DNA of 64,000 nucleotides from Solirubrobacter sp963724195. Its GTDB lineage: Bacteria > Actinomycetota > Thermoleophilia > Solirubrobacterales > Solirubrobacteraceae. The stretch lies in NCBI GenBank assembly GCA_963724195.1, contig CAVRTQ010000031.1:62001-126000 (forward strand), written 5' to 3'. Below, in pieces: positions 54,387 to 63,280 of this stretch (its first letter is position 1; every line of letters starts with the position of its first letter). The position numbers and the translations under genes were made by a program. A model generated the notes under the pieces. That model saw only the letters and a list, made by a program, of their open reading frames with translations. It did not search any database and had not been told where the DNA came from.

Positions 54387-55946
54387 ATGTCGAACGAAGG
54401 CTTGTCACGCCGACGGTTTCTGACGGTCGCTTCAGCGGCGACCGGTGCCGTCGTGGTGTCACAACTGCCGTTCGCGAAGGCGCGTACCGCGCCGCCGCGG
54501 TTCACGGGTTATCCGTTCACACTGGGCGTAGCGTCCGGTGATCCCACGCCGGACGGCGCGGTGCTCTGGACCCGGCTCGCGCCCGCGCCGCTCGCCGGCA
54601 ACGGCGGGATGCCGGACCGCGATTACCCGGTCGAGTGGGAAGTGGCCAAGGACGAGGCGTTCACGAACGTCGTCGCGCGCGGCGAGGAGATCGCCACGTA
54701 CGCCGACGCGCACTCGGTGCACGCCGAGCCGCGCGGGCTGCAGCCCGGCTACGAGTACTTCTACCGCTTCCGCGCCAACGGGGAGATCAGCCCCACGGGC
54801 CGCACGAAGACGGCGCCCGCGGGCACGGCCGCGGCGATGGCGTTCGCGTTCGCGTCCTGCCAGCAGTACGAGCACGGCTACTTCACGGCCTACAAGCACA
54901 TGGCCCAGGACGACCTGGACCTGGTCATCCACCTGGGCGACTACATCTACGAGTACGACTCGAACTCGTACACCGCCACGGGCGGCAACGTGCGGGCGAA
55001 CTCGAACCACGAGATCGTCAACCTCGCCGACTACCGCGAGCGCCACGCGCAGTACAAGACGGACCCGGACCTGCAGGCCGCGCACGCCGCGTTCCCGTGG
55101 CTGGTCACGTTCGACGACCACGAGATCGACAACAACTGGGCCTCGGACACGCCCGAGGAGGGCATGCCGCAGGAGTTCTATTTCCGCCGCCGCAAGGCCG
55201 CCTTCCGGGCCTACTGGGAGCACATGCCGCTGCGCAAGGCCCAGAAGCCGAACGCGGACGGCATCCAGATCTACAAGCGCTGCGCGTACGGCAACCTGGC
55301 GACGTTCCACGTGATGGACACGCGCCAGTTCCGCTCCGACCAGGCGTGCGGGGACGGCGCGAAGGCGGGCTGCGACGACCGCAGCAACCCGGCGCGCACG
55401 CTCACCGGCGCCGCGCAGGAGCAGTGGCTCTACGACGGGCTGCAGGGCTCGCCGGCCAAGTGGCAGATCCTCGCCCAGCAGGTGTTCATGGCCCAGCGCG
55501 ACTCCGCGGCCGGCGCGGGCGAGACCTTCAGCATGGACGCCTGGGACGGCTACACGGTCTCCCGCGACAAGCTGCTGGACTTCATCGACACCCGCCAGAT
55601 CGCGAACCCGGTCGTGATCACCGGCGACGTGCACCAGAACTGGGCCAACAACCTGCTGCGCGACTTCCGCAACGCGGACTCGAAGATCCTCGGCTCCGAG
55701 TTCGTCGGCACGTCGATCTCCACCACGGGCGACGGCAGCGACGCGCAGAACACGGGCGCGTTCACCGAGAACCCGTGGATCAAGTACAACAGCCAGCGCC
55801 GCGGGTACGTGCGCGTGGCGCTCGACCAGCAGCTCTGCCGCACCGACTACCGCACGCTGCAGTACGTCAAGCGCCCCGGCTCGCCGATGACGACGCACAA
55901 GTCGTTCGTGGTCGAAGCGGGCAACCCCGGCCTCAAGGACGCGTGA
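54387..55946 (+). CDS. phoD: Tat-exported PhoD-like alkaline phosphatase
   Basis: 519 aa from ATG 54387. Twin-arginine signal LSRRRFLTVASAATGAVVVS. N-terminal PhoD beta-sandwich (FTLGVASGDPTPDGAVLWTR, LQPGYEYFYRFRANGEIS), then the metallophosphatase domain: FAFASCQQYEHGYF with the Fe-ligand Cys, VIHLGDYIYEYDSNSY, VTFDDHEIDNNWASDT and VVITGDVHQNWANNLLRDF. Releases phosphate from mono- or diesters outside the cell. One bp before the next secreted-protein gene, with which it is likely co-transcribed. Confidence 0.93.
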   Translation: MSNEGLSRRRFLTVASAATGAVVVSQLPFAKARTAPPRFTGYPFTLGVASGDPTPDGAVLWTRLAPAPLAGNGGMPDRDYPVEWEVAKDEAFTNVVARGEEIATYADAHSVHAEPRGLQPGYEYFYRFRANGEISPTGRTKTAPAGTAAAMAFAFASCQQYEHGYFTAYKHMAQDDLDLVIHLGDYIYEYDSNSYTATGGNVRANSNHEIVNLADYRERHAQYKTDPDLQAAHAAFPWLVTFDDHEIDNNWASDTPEEGMPQEFYFRRRKAAFRAYWEHMPLRKAQKPNADGIQIYKRCAYGNLATFHVMDTRQFRSDQACGDGAKAGCDDRSNPARTLTGAAQEQWLYDGLQGSPAKWQILAQQVFMAQRDSAAGAGETFSMDAWDGYTVSRDKLLDFIDTRQIANPVVITGDVHQNWANNLLRDFRNADSKILGSEFVGTSISTTGDGSDAQNTGAFTENPWIKYNSQRRGYVRVALDQQLCRTDYRTLQYVKRPGSPMTTHKSFVVEAGNPGLKDA

Positions 55947-55947
55947 G

Positions 55948-56878
55948 ATGAAGCTCGCCATCCTGGCCAGTGCAGCCGTCATCGCCCTCGTCGTCGCGCT
56001 CCAGCCGGCGACCGCGGTCGACGACGCCCCGAACGCCCGCGTCCAGCTGATCGAGGTCGAGCAGCAGACGCCGTACCTGGAGTCCTTCGCCGGCGTCACC
56101 GCCGGCACCGCGACGACGTCGATCATCCGCCGCGTCGCCGGCATCACGTTCTCGAGCCAGGCCTACGCCCAGTTCGACAACCACAATTCAGGACGGCAGC
56201 CGCGCGACGTTCCCGATCGAGGTCGAGGACGGTGACCTCTACGGCATCTCGGCCGCGTTCGTGAAGGGGCCGAACTTCGGCGTCGTGCAGCTCGCGCTCG
56301 ACGGGCGCCCGCTCGGCGCGCCGTTCGACGGCTACGCCGCCGCCCTGGGGGTCGAGCCGCCGCGGCCGCTCGGCACCGTCGCGCTCGCCGAGGGCAAGCA
56401 CATGCTCACGATGACCGTGGTGGGCAAGCACGAGGCGTCCACGGACTGGCTCGGAGGCCTGGACCTGCTCGTCCTGGACTCCACCGCCGCGGCCCAGCCG
56501 ACGCCGACCGCGGTCGCGACGGCTGACGTGGGCGGCACGGTCCCGCCGACGCTGGCCTTGTCGCTCGGCGGGCCGGTCGCGTTCGAGCCGTTCGTCGCCG
56601 GTGTGGCGCGCGAGTACTCGGCCGCGACGACGGCCAATGTCGTGTCAACCGCCGGTGACGCGGCGCTCACGGTCTCCGATCCGGGGCGCTTGACCAACGG
56701 CGCGTTCCAGCTGGCCCAGCCGCTGCGGGTGGAGCTCGGCAAGACCACGTGGAGTGCGCCGGTGTCGAACGAGAGCGTGCCGGTCGCGTTCAAGCAGGCG
56801 ATCGGCGCGAACGAGCCGCTGCGTACGGGCCGTTACTCGAAGACGCTGACCTTCACGTTGAGCACGACGAACCCGTAA
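55948..56878 (+). CDS. Secreted protein with C-terminal beta-rich repeat domain (one frameshift)
   Basis: ATG 55948; signal peptide MKLAILASAAVIALVVALQP. ESFAGVTAGTATTSIIRRVA then, after a frame change near 56190, DGDLYGISAAFVKGPNFGVV, LALDGRPLGAPFDGYAAAL and EGKHMLTMTVVGKHEASTDW (galactose-binding/concanavalin-like sheet). The last 115 residues (GGTVPPTLALSLGGPVAFEP, YSAATTANVVSTAGDAALTV, VAFKQAIGANEPLRTGRYSK) are a domain shared with the gene at 63281 and the remnant at 5122. Probably an accessory to PhoD; function unknown. Confidence 0.78.
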
Positions 56879-56931
56879 AGGTTCCGGCTTCCCGGCCGAT
56901 TACCGGGGAGCCTCAACCCCCGACTCGAGGC

Positions 56932-56991
56932 AAGGACGCACTACGTTTCAGCGAAGCGCGGGTCCCGACGACCGCGCTTCGCTGCGTCCTT
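56932..56991. terminator. Bidirectional terminator between convergent genes
   Basis: Perfect 13-bp stem CAGCGAAGCGCGG/CCGCGCTTCGCTG with a 10-base loop, enclosed by AAGGACGCA/TGCGTCCTT. Lies between genes ending at 56878 and 56992. A weaker hairpin (GGCTTCCCGG/CCGGGGAGCC) is at 56886-56913. Confidence 0.75.
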
Positions 56992-57450
56992 CTACTTGTC
57001 CCAGTCGAAGTCTTTGGGCGGCTTCTGCTCGAACCAGAGACGGTCGTGCTCTGGTGTCTCCTGCAGGAACTCCGGCGTCTCCTCCAGCACGTCCTCCTCG
57101 CCGGAGGGCTTGGCCTGGAGCGCCTCGTCGGCCGGGACCTCGTCGCGCTCGTCGGCGAGCCACGGGTCCTCCTCGTAGCCCGGCTCAGGCTGCGCGGGTG
57201 CGGGCGGCGGCTCCTGGTTCAGCGGCGGCTCCGGGTCCTCAGCGGGCGGCGCGGCGTACGCGGCGACCTCGGACTCGGGCTCCGGGACCGGCGCCTCAGC
57301 GGCCGGCTCTTCGCCCTCAGGCTGCGCGAACTCGTTGCGCATGCCAGGGCCCAGCGCCTCGCGCTCTTGGCGTGCGAGGTCGTCCGGATCAGCTCCGTGC
57401 TTACGCTTGAGCTCGAGATGCTCGCGGATGGCGTCGTCGAGAAGTCCCAT
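56992..57450 (-). CDS. Small acidic hypothetical protein
   Basis: 152 aa from ATG 57450. The first 35 residues are an ordered helix (MGLLDDAIREHLELKRKHGA, DPDDLARQEREALGP) that recurs at the start of short actinobacterial proteins; the rest is Pro/Glu-rich and disordered (EPPLNQEPPPAPAQPEPGYE). C-terminus LWFEQKPPKDFDWDK. Function unknown. Adjacent to the diguanylate cyclase gene on the same strand. Confidence 0.75.
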   Translation of the reverse strand: MGLLDDAIREHLELKRKHGADPDDLARQEREALGPGMRNEFAQPEGEEPAAEAPVPEPESEVAAYAAPPAEDPEPPLNQEPPPAPAQPEPGYEEDPWLADERDEVPADEALQAKPSGEEDVLEETPEFLQETPEHDRLWFEQKPPKDFDWDK

Positions 57451-57472
57451 AAGGCGCCGCTCCCTTCACAGC

Positions 57473-59365
57473 CTACTCGGCCTTGACCGTCCGATTCTTC
57501 CCCGAACGTTTCGCCCGGTAAAGCGCGGCATCGGCCGCGGCGACCAGGCCCTCCTTGTCAGATTGTGGCGAGGATACGAGGGAAGCGGCCCCGAAGGAGG
57601 CGGTGACCTTCAGGACGCCGTCGCCGTCGAGCAGCGGGAGCTCGAGCGCCTCGATCCGCTTGCGGACGCGCTCGGCGAAGTTGTAGGCGCCGTCCAGGTC
57701 GGTCTGCGGCAGCGCCACCGCCATCTCCTCGCCGCCGTAGCGCGCGGGCTCGTCGATCTCGCGCGCCGACTGGCGCAGGACCCGCGCCACGGCGCGCAAT
57801 ACCTCGTCGCCCTGCATGTGCCCGTAGGTGTCGTTGACGCGCTTGAAGTTGTCGATGTCGAGCATGATCAGGCCCATCTCGGCGTCGTAGCGGCGGGCGC
57901 GTTCGACCTCGGCGTCCATGACCTCCTGGAAGCGCCGGTGGTTGAAGAGCCCGGTGAGCTCGTCGGTGACCGCCTGGCGCTGCACGGTTTCGTGCAGGTC
58001 GACGTTCTCCACCGACACTGCCGCCTGGCTCGTGAGGTAGTAGAACAGCTCGCGCTCCTGCGCGCTGAAGGCGCGGTCGCCGCGGGCGACGGACACGATC
58101 GCGAGCACGCGGTCGCCGCCTTCTGTGGCGCTCAGGGGCGCCGCGAGCGCGGACGAGCCACCGAGGCTGATCTCCGCGGCCTGGCCGGCGTCCATCACGG
58201 CCGCCTCCGCGGCGTGCAGGACGCGGTAGTAGAGGCCGGGATCACCGGTCGTGGCGACCTCCTCCATCGGCGCCTCGGCGCGCCGGCGCATCGTGGCGCG
58301 CCCGCAGTCGCCGCCGACGCCGTCGACCGCGGTCTGCACGACGATCTCCAGCACGCCGACGCGGTCCAGGCCGCGCGCGAACGACTCGCCCACGCGGCGG
58401 ATGGCGTCCTGCAGGCGGCTGCGCTCCTTCCGGAGCTCCTCCAGCCGGCCCTCGAGCTCCGACGCCATCTTGTTGAACTCCTTGCCGAGGGCGGCGAACT
58501 CGTCGTTGCCCTCGGCCGGGACCTGGACCGTGAAGTCGCCGCGACCGAGGCGCTGGGCGGCGAACAGGAGCCGCTGGATCTCCGAGGACAGCGTCCGGCT
58601 GACGATCACGGCGAACACGAACGCGAGCGCGAGGAACGCGATGACCAGCCCGATCAGCAGGCAGCTGCGTGTTCCGGCTCGGGTCTTCGAGGCGGGCGTC
58701 AGCAGCCGCACGGTGACCGTCGAGCGGTCCGGCTCCTCGGCCGTGAAGAACGTCGTGCGGTACACGTCCGCGCCCAGCGTCGACCTCGGCGCCGCGCTCG
58801 TTCGGGATCGACGCACGCGCTCGCGCGCGGCAGCGTCGAAGCCAGCACCGTGCTCGTCGCGGTCCACCCGCACGTCGAGGTCGAGGGTCCGCGCGACTTC
58901 GCCCGCGTACCGGTCCGCGGCGATCATCGAGACCGATGAGCCGGGAGGTCTGGCTGCCGTCGGCGCTGATCAGGTCCTGCACCGCGGCGGCGATGCCCGT
59001 CGTCCGTCCCGGCCTCGAACGTCCCGACGTCCTGGACGGTGAGCACGATCCGCTGCGCGCCCGTGTCCACGCAGGAGCGCGTCGAGCCGCCGCTCGACGT
59101 CATCGGCTGGTCGCGCTCGAGCGCCGTCGCGAGGGCGACGTCCTTCTGGATCGGCGTCGATCGCCGGCGCCGCCGCGCGGCGGTGGTCGACGTACAGGTT
59201 CTGCGCCACGCGCTGCGCCGTGTTCAGACTCGAATCCGCCCGGGAGTCGTCCGCCGTGTCGATCAGCCGGAACAGCACGAAGCCCACCGCGATGATCGGG
59301 ACGATCACGATGACCGCGAAAAAGAGCCGGAGTCGGCCGCGGAACGAGGGTTGGAGGAGGGGCAT
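57473..59365 (-). CDS. Membrane diguanylate cyclase with HAMP, GAF and GGDEF domains (frame broken)
   Basis: ATG 59365: LQPSFRGRLRLFFAVIVIVP membrane segment, an extracytoplasmic sensor region with at least three frame changes (about 59190, 59050, 58800), a second membrane segment LIGLVIAFLALAFVFAVIVS, HAMP (LGRGDFTVQVPAEGNDEFAA), a coiled coil, a GAF domain (LGGSSALAAPLSATEGGDRV) and a C-terminal GGDEF domain (VTDELTGLFNHRRFQEVMDA, GLIMLDIDNFKRVNDTYGHM). The active-site loop is ARYGGEEMAVALP, i.e. GGEEM rather than GGDEF/GGEEF. From 58927 to the stop the frame is intact. Makes c-di-GMP if active. Confidence 0.85.
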
Positions 59366-59384
59366 GTCGGGGGCGCCGCTGGCC

Positions 59385-59413
59385 TTGGCCACACTAGCCG
59401 GGACGGCTATAAT
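59385..59413 (+). promoter_or_regulatory. Promoter of tRNA-Ala(CGC)
   Basis: TTGGCC (59385-59390), 17-bp spacer, perfect TATAAT (59408-59413), 45 bp upstream of the tRNA. It lies opposite and upstream of the diguanylate cyclase start. Confidence 0.75.
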
Positions 59414-59458
59414 GCGTCTTTGCACGGCAGGGTCCCGCTTCCTGCCGCTGCACACATT

Positions 59459-59531
<73 letters not shown>

Positions 59532-59532
59532 T

Positions 59533-59575
59533 CGCCCGAGTTCCCTCGCCTCTAGAGGGAGTTCGGGCGTTTCTC
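59533..59575 (+). terminator. Terminator of tRNA-Ala(CGC)
   Basis: 15-bp stem with two central mismatches (CGCCCGAGTTCCCTC/GAGGGAGTTCGGGCG) followed by TTTCTCGTTCT. Confidence 0.75.
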
Positions 59576-59591
59576 GTTCTGGAGGACTCCG

Positions 59592-60726
59592 TCAGCGGCG
59601 ACGCTTGGATTTCGTGCGGGCGGGCGGTGGCGCCGCCGCGTCCCGCAGCACCTCGGCCACCGCCTGTTGCTCGCGCGGCGGCCCGGAGTACGGGGCCAGC
59701 TCGGCGTCGGGCGCCATGCGGTCGGTGAACAGCACGCCGTCCAGGTGGTCCATCTCGTGCTGGACGACGCGCGCCTGGTAGCCCTCGAACTCCAGCTCGA
59801 CCGGTTCGCCGGCGATGCTGTGGTTGCGCACCTTGATGGCCACGTGCCGCTCCACCGGGCCGCGCCAGCCCGGGAGGCTCAGGCACCCCTCCGGTCCGAT
59901 CTCGGTCTCGTCCGAGCGGTCGAGGATCTCCGGATCGCGCAGCAGGACGGGTGGGTGCTCGCGGTCGTCGATCGCCGCCAGACGCAGCCCGAGCCCGACC
60001 TGCGGCGCGGCCAGGCCGACGCCGCCGCGCTCGTACTGCTCGCGGAACAGGCCGTGGGCAAGGGCGCGGAGGAACTTCGGGTCGAGCTCGATCCCGGGCG
60101 CCGAGGGCGGCCGGACGACGATCGGGTCGAGCTGCCAGAGCGCGGGATCGAAGGTGGCCACCGAGACCGGCTCGACACGGCGGCGCTCCGGCTCGGGCTC
60201 ACCGAACAGCACCGCCGCGGCGCGCTCCGCCTGCGCGTCGGGCATGGGCATGGTGCCGAGCGGCTGCACGCCCTCGTGGTCGAGGAAGAGCCGCCCGTCG
60301 AGGATCTCGATCTCGTGTTGCAGGACGCGTGCGTGCCAGTCGTGGAACGTCTCGGTCCGGTCCTGGCCGGCGAGCGTCTGCCAGCTCACGGTCACCGTCT
60401 GCGCCCGGCGGACCTCCGCCCGGACACCGGGCAGGCACAGGTTGCCCTCCTCGCCGGCGACCATCCGGCCCGACGTCTCCTCGATCCGCGGGTTGAACAT
60501 CGCGGTGGCCGGCCCTTCGGCCGCGTCGATGATCACGCGCAGTCCGACGCCGAGCATCGGCGCCGCCAGGCCCGCTCCGACCGGGCCGCGGAACAGGGCG
60601 GCGGCGAGGCCACCGGCGAGGCTTGCGCGCAGCTCGACGCGGGATCGCGTCGAAGTCGACGGGCGCGGCGCGGGCGCGCAGGGCATGCCCGGGCAGCCGC
60701 AGGGCGCGCACGCTCGTGGTGAGCAT
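59592..60726 (-). CDS. Tandem double-domain peptide deformylase, N-terminal domain degenerate (one frameshift)
   Basis: About 375 aa from ATG 60726 (LTTSVRALRLPGHALRARAA), one frame change near 60650. Two PDF domains follow. C-terminal domain (about 190-340): GGVGLAAPQVGLGLR, EGCLSLPGWRGPVE and QHEMDHLDGVLFTDR, i.e. intact GxGLAAxQ, EGCLS and HExxH motifs. N-terminal domain (about 25-160): GAGLAAPMLGVGLR (Gln to Met), EEGNLCLPGV (Cys displaced) and QHEIEILDGRLF (second His lost), so it cannot bind metal normally. The enzyme removes formyl from N-terminal Met; the first domain may be structural. Confidence 0.85.
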
Positions 60727-60818
60727 GGTCAATGGTGACGGCGGCGGGATCGGCGGCACGACCCTCGAGCCTACACGGGACTTCTCAGTCCGTAGCCGGG
60801 CGTAGACTGCCGGTCACG

Positions 60819-61346
60819 ATGTTCGGCGACGTGATTCGGCGGCGGTGCGAGGAGCTCGGGCTCACGCAGACCGAGCTTGCCGACCGGGTCGGCGTGCACG
60901 TCCGGCAGATCCGGCGCTACGAGCGCGGCGAGCAGCAACCGGTGCTGGGCGTGGCCGCGAAGCTCGCGGCGACGCTCGGGGTGAGCCTCGACGAGCTCGC
61001 GGGCGCCGGGGACGGGCCGCTCGACGGCGAGTGGTGGAGCGCGCGCCAGGTCGAGGTGGACGGGCGGGCACTGATCGCGACGGTGCCGGTGACGCTGCGC
61101 CGGCGCGGGGACGCGATCGCGGTCGAGGGACGTGGCTGGCGGGGCGAGTTGCGGGTGTGGGAGGACGAGCGGACGTTGACCGGGTGGTACGGCGGCACCG
61201 GGGCGCCCGGGACGATGTTCTTCGCGCTCGACGAGCCCAGATCGAGCGCGAGCGGGCGCTGGGTGACACAGGCCGGAACGGGCCTTGCGGCGCTGGCGCG
61301 GACCCGCGAAGACGCCGCGGCGGTCATCGCCGGTCTGACCGCCTGA
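60819..61346 (+). CDS. XRE-family transcriptional regulator
   Basis: 175 aa from ATG 60819. Residues 4-58 are a Cro/CI helix-turn-helix (RRCEELGLTQTELADRVGVH, QIRRYERGEQQPVLGVAAKL). Residues 70-175 are a beta-rich domain (GEWWSARQVEVDGRALIATV, GWRGELRVWEDERTLTGWYG, PGTMFFALDEPRSSASGRWV) unlike a cupin, probably a ligand-binding or effector module. Target unknown. Confidence 0.85.
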   Translation: MFGDVIRRRCEELGLTQTELADRVGVHVRQIRRYERGEQQPVLGVAAKLAATLGVSLDELAGAGDGPLDGEWWSARQVEVDGRALIATVPVTLRRRGDAIAVEGRGWRGELRVWEDERTLTGWYGGTGAPGTMFFALDEPRSSASGRWVTQAGTGLAALARTREDAAAVIAGLTA

Positions 61347-61401
61347 TCTAGCCGTCGGCGGCCCTTGACCCACGCGCGTGGCCTTGGCAACGTGCCGGGT
61401 G

Positions 61402-61845
61402 ATGCACCACACGTTGATCGTCGCGAACCGCACCGCCTCGACGCCCGTGCTGCTGCAAGAGGTGGATCGGCGGGCTGAGTTCCGGCGCACCGCGTTCACG
61501 CTGCTCGTGCCCGACGCCACGCCGGCCAACTGGACGCTGGAGGACGCCGTGAAGACGCTGCGGAAGGCCGCGGCGGGCATCAACGGCACGCGCAAGACCT
61601 ACGTCGACGGCATCGCGAACGCGAGCGAGGACCCGTTCGAGTCGGTCAAGACGGCCGTGGAGGCCGGCGAGTACAACGACATCCTCATCTCGACGCTCCC
61701 GTCGCGCACGTCCCTGTGGCTCGGTCGCGACCTCCCGCGACGGGTCGAGGGGCTCGGCCTCCCGGTGGCGGTGATCACGCCGCCGAACACGCACGGGTTC
61801 TCGCTCTTCGCCAAGGGCCCCGGCTCCTCCGAGAGCGGGCGCTAG
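61402..61845 (+). CDS. Universal-stress-protein-like small protein
   Basis: 147 aa from ATG 61402. HHTLIVANRTASTPVLLQEV, FTLLVPDATPANWTLEDAVK, VKTAVEAGEYNDILISTLPS and RRVEGLGLPVAVITPPN form a Rossmann-like alternation with a strand-loop ending ISTLP. This arrangement recurs in actinobacteria and resembles UspA/GABA-permease-type nucleotide-binding domains without the ATP motif G-x2-G-x9-G. Function unknown. Its stop overlaps the opposing hydrolase gene by 4 bp. Confidence 0.75.
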   Translation: MHHTLIVANRTASTPVLLQEVDRRAEFRRTAFTLLVPDATPANWTLEDAVKTLRKAAAGINGTRKTYVDGIANASEDPFESVKTAVEAGEYNDILISTLPSRTSLWLGRDLPRRVEGLGLPVAVITPPNTHGFSLFAKGPGSSESGR

Positions 61846-62958
61846 CCGGCCGCGTCCGCCACCGCCGCGGTGAAGTCGTCGAACCCGTCGTCGGGACCGG
61901 CCATCGCGCGCTGGGTGAGCAGCACCGTGACCGTGTCGTGGCTCGGGTCCACGCTCGCGGTCGTGCCCGACCCGCCGGTCCAGCCCCAGGCGCCGGTCTC
62001 CGGAACCACGCCCGTGCCGAGTCCCCAACTCGCGAACGACGGCAGGAACGCGCTCGGTGCGGCGGCACGCTGCTGCGCGGTCAACGCGTCGGAGGTCAGC
62101 GCCGCGCGGGACGCGTCGCTCAGCAGCTCGCCATCCGCGATCCCGCTGTAGAAGCGCAGCACGTCGCCGGCGCTCGACACCAGCCCGCCGCTGAGCTGCT
62201 CGAAGCCGGGCGGGCGGGCGAACTTGCCGTCGGGCGGGTCGATCAGCTCCAGGCCGTCCTCGGTTGGCATATACGCCGCGGCCAGCCGCCCCGGGTCCAC
62301 GGCGACGAACGCCGTGTCGCGCATCCCCAGTGGCTCGAAGATCCGTTCCGCCATCAGCGCTCCGAGCGACCGCCCGGTCGCCCGCTCGAGCACGATGCCG
62401 AGCAGGTTGAAGCTCGTCTCGTAGCGCCAGCCCTCACCGGGCTGGAACACGAGCGGCAGCGCGCCCACCCGCGCAATGAACTCGTCGCCCGCCGATCGAG
62501 TGGCCCATCGCGCTCGCGAAGACGTCCTGCTCGATCATCGCCGCGACGATCGGCGACTGCTCGAGCCCGACGCCCCACCCCGACGTGAGCGTCAGCAGGT
62601 GGCGGATCGTCACCGCACGCACCGCCGGCACCGTGTCCTCCAGTGACCCTTCCGGATCGCGCAGCACCCGCGGGGACGCAAGCTCCGGCGCCCACTGCGC
62701 CACCTCGTCGTCCAGCGACAGGACCCCGTCCTCGACCAGGCTCAGCGTCAGCGCGCCACCCATCGGCTTGGTGATCGAGGCGATCCGGAACAGCGTGTCG
62801 GTGCGCATCGGCGGGCTGTCGGGCTCGACCGCCGTCCGCCCCGCCGCGTGGATCTCCACGTGCCCGCGCACCCGTACCGCGCCGACGTAGCCCGGGACCC
62901 GCCCGGACGCCACGCGCGCGTCCGCCACGCGCCAGATGTCATCGAAGCTCATGCCCAT
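61842..62958 (-). CDS. Class C beta-lactamase-type serine hydrolase (one frameshift)
   Basis: ATG 62958 or 62952 (MSFDDIWRVADARVASGRVP). SxxK motif FRIASITKPMGGALTLSLVE, RHLLTLTSGWGVGLEQSP, then a frame change near 62495, PLVFQPGEGWRYETSFNLLG (Tyr of YxN/YxS), RIFEPLGMRDTAFVAVD, LSGGLVSSAGDVLRFYSGIA and GAWGWTGGSGTTASVDPSH (HTG/KTG equivalent). Members are esterases or D-amino peptidases rather than drug-resistance enzymes. No signal peptide, so probably cytoplasmic. Confidence 0.88.
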
Positions 62959-63004
62959 CTTTGACCGTTCGACTTCCCCGGATTCATCGCGCTACAGTCG
63001 CCGT

Positions 63005-63274
63005 ATGGACCGGTTCGACGATGTCGAGACCCGGATCGTGGATGAGCCCGCCCCGGCCGCGCCCGCGCGCCGCCAGCGGCGGCTCGGGCATGCGGCTGTC
63101 GCCTTGACGGCGGCCGCGGTCCTCACCGGCACGCTCGCCGCCAGCGCCACGGCGCTGACGAGCACCGCCCAGGCCCCGACTCGCGCCGCGGAGCAGTCCG
63201 CGACGGAGAAGTCGTGGTGGGACGGGAAGTGCCGGAAGGGCGAAGGTCACCGCCGTTCAGCGGTGACCTATTAG
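63005..63274 (+). CDS. Small single-pass membrane protein
   Basis: 89 aa from ATG 63005. Charged N-terminus (MDRFDDVETRIVDEPAPAAP), one membrane helix (AVALTAAAVLTGTLAASATA) and a short tail with WWDGKCRKGEGHRRS. The last codons lie in a hairpin (63244-63269). No homologue recognised; the anchor gives modest support for a real gene. Confidence 0.5.
   Translation: MDRFDDVETRIVDEPAPAAPARRQRRLGHAAVALTAAAVLTGTLAASATALTSTAQAPTRAAEQSATEKSWWDGKCRKGEGHRRSAVTY
63244..63269. terminator. Bidirectional hairpin between convergent genes
   Basis: 10-bp perfect stem AGGTCACCGC/GCGGTGACCT with a 6-base loop, overlapping the stop region of the small membrane protein and 12 bp from the stop of the opposing gene. 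Confidence 0.65.
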
Positions 63275-63280
63275 CCACTT

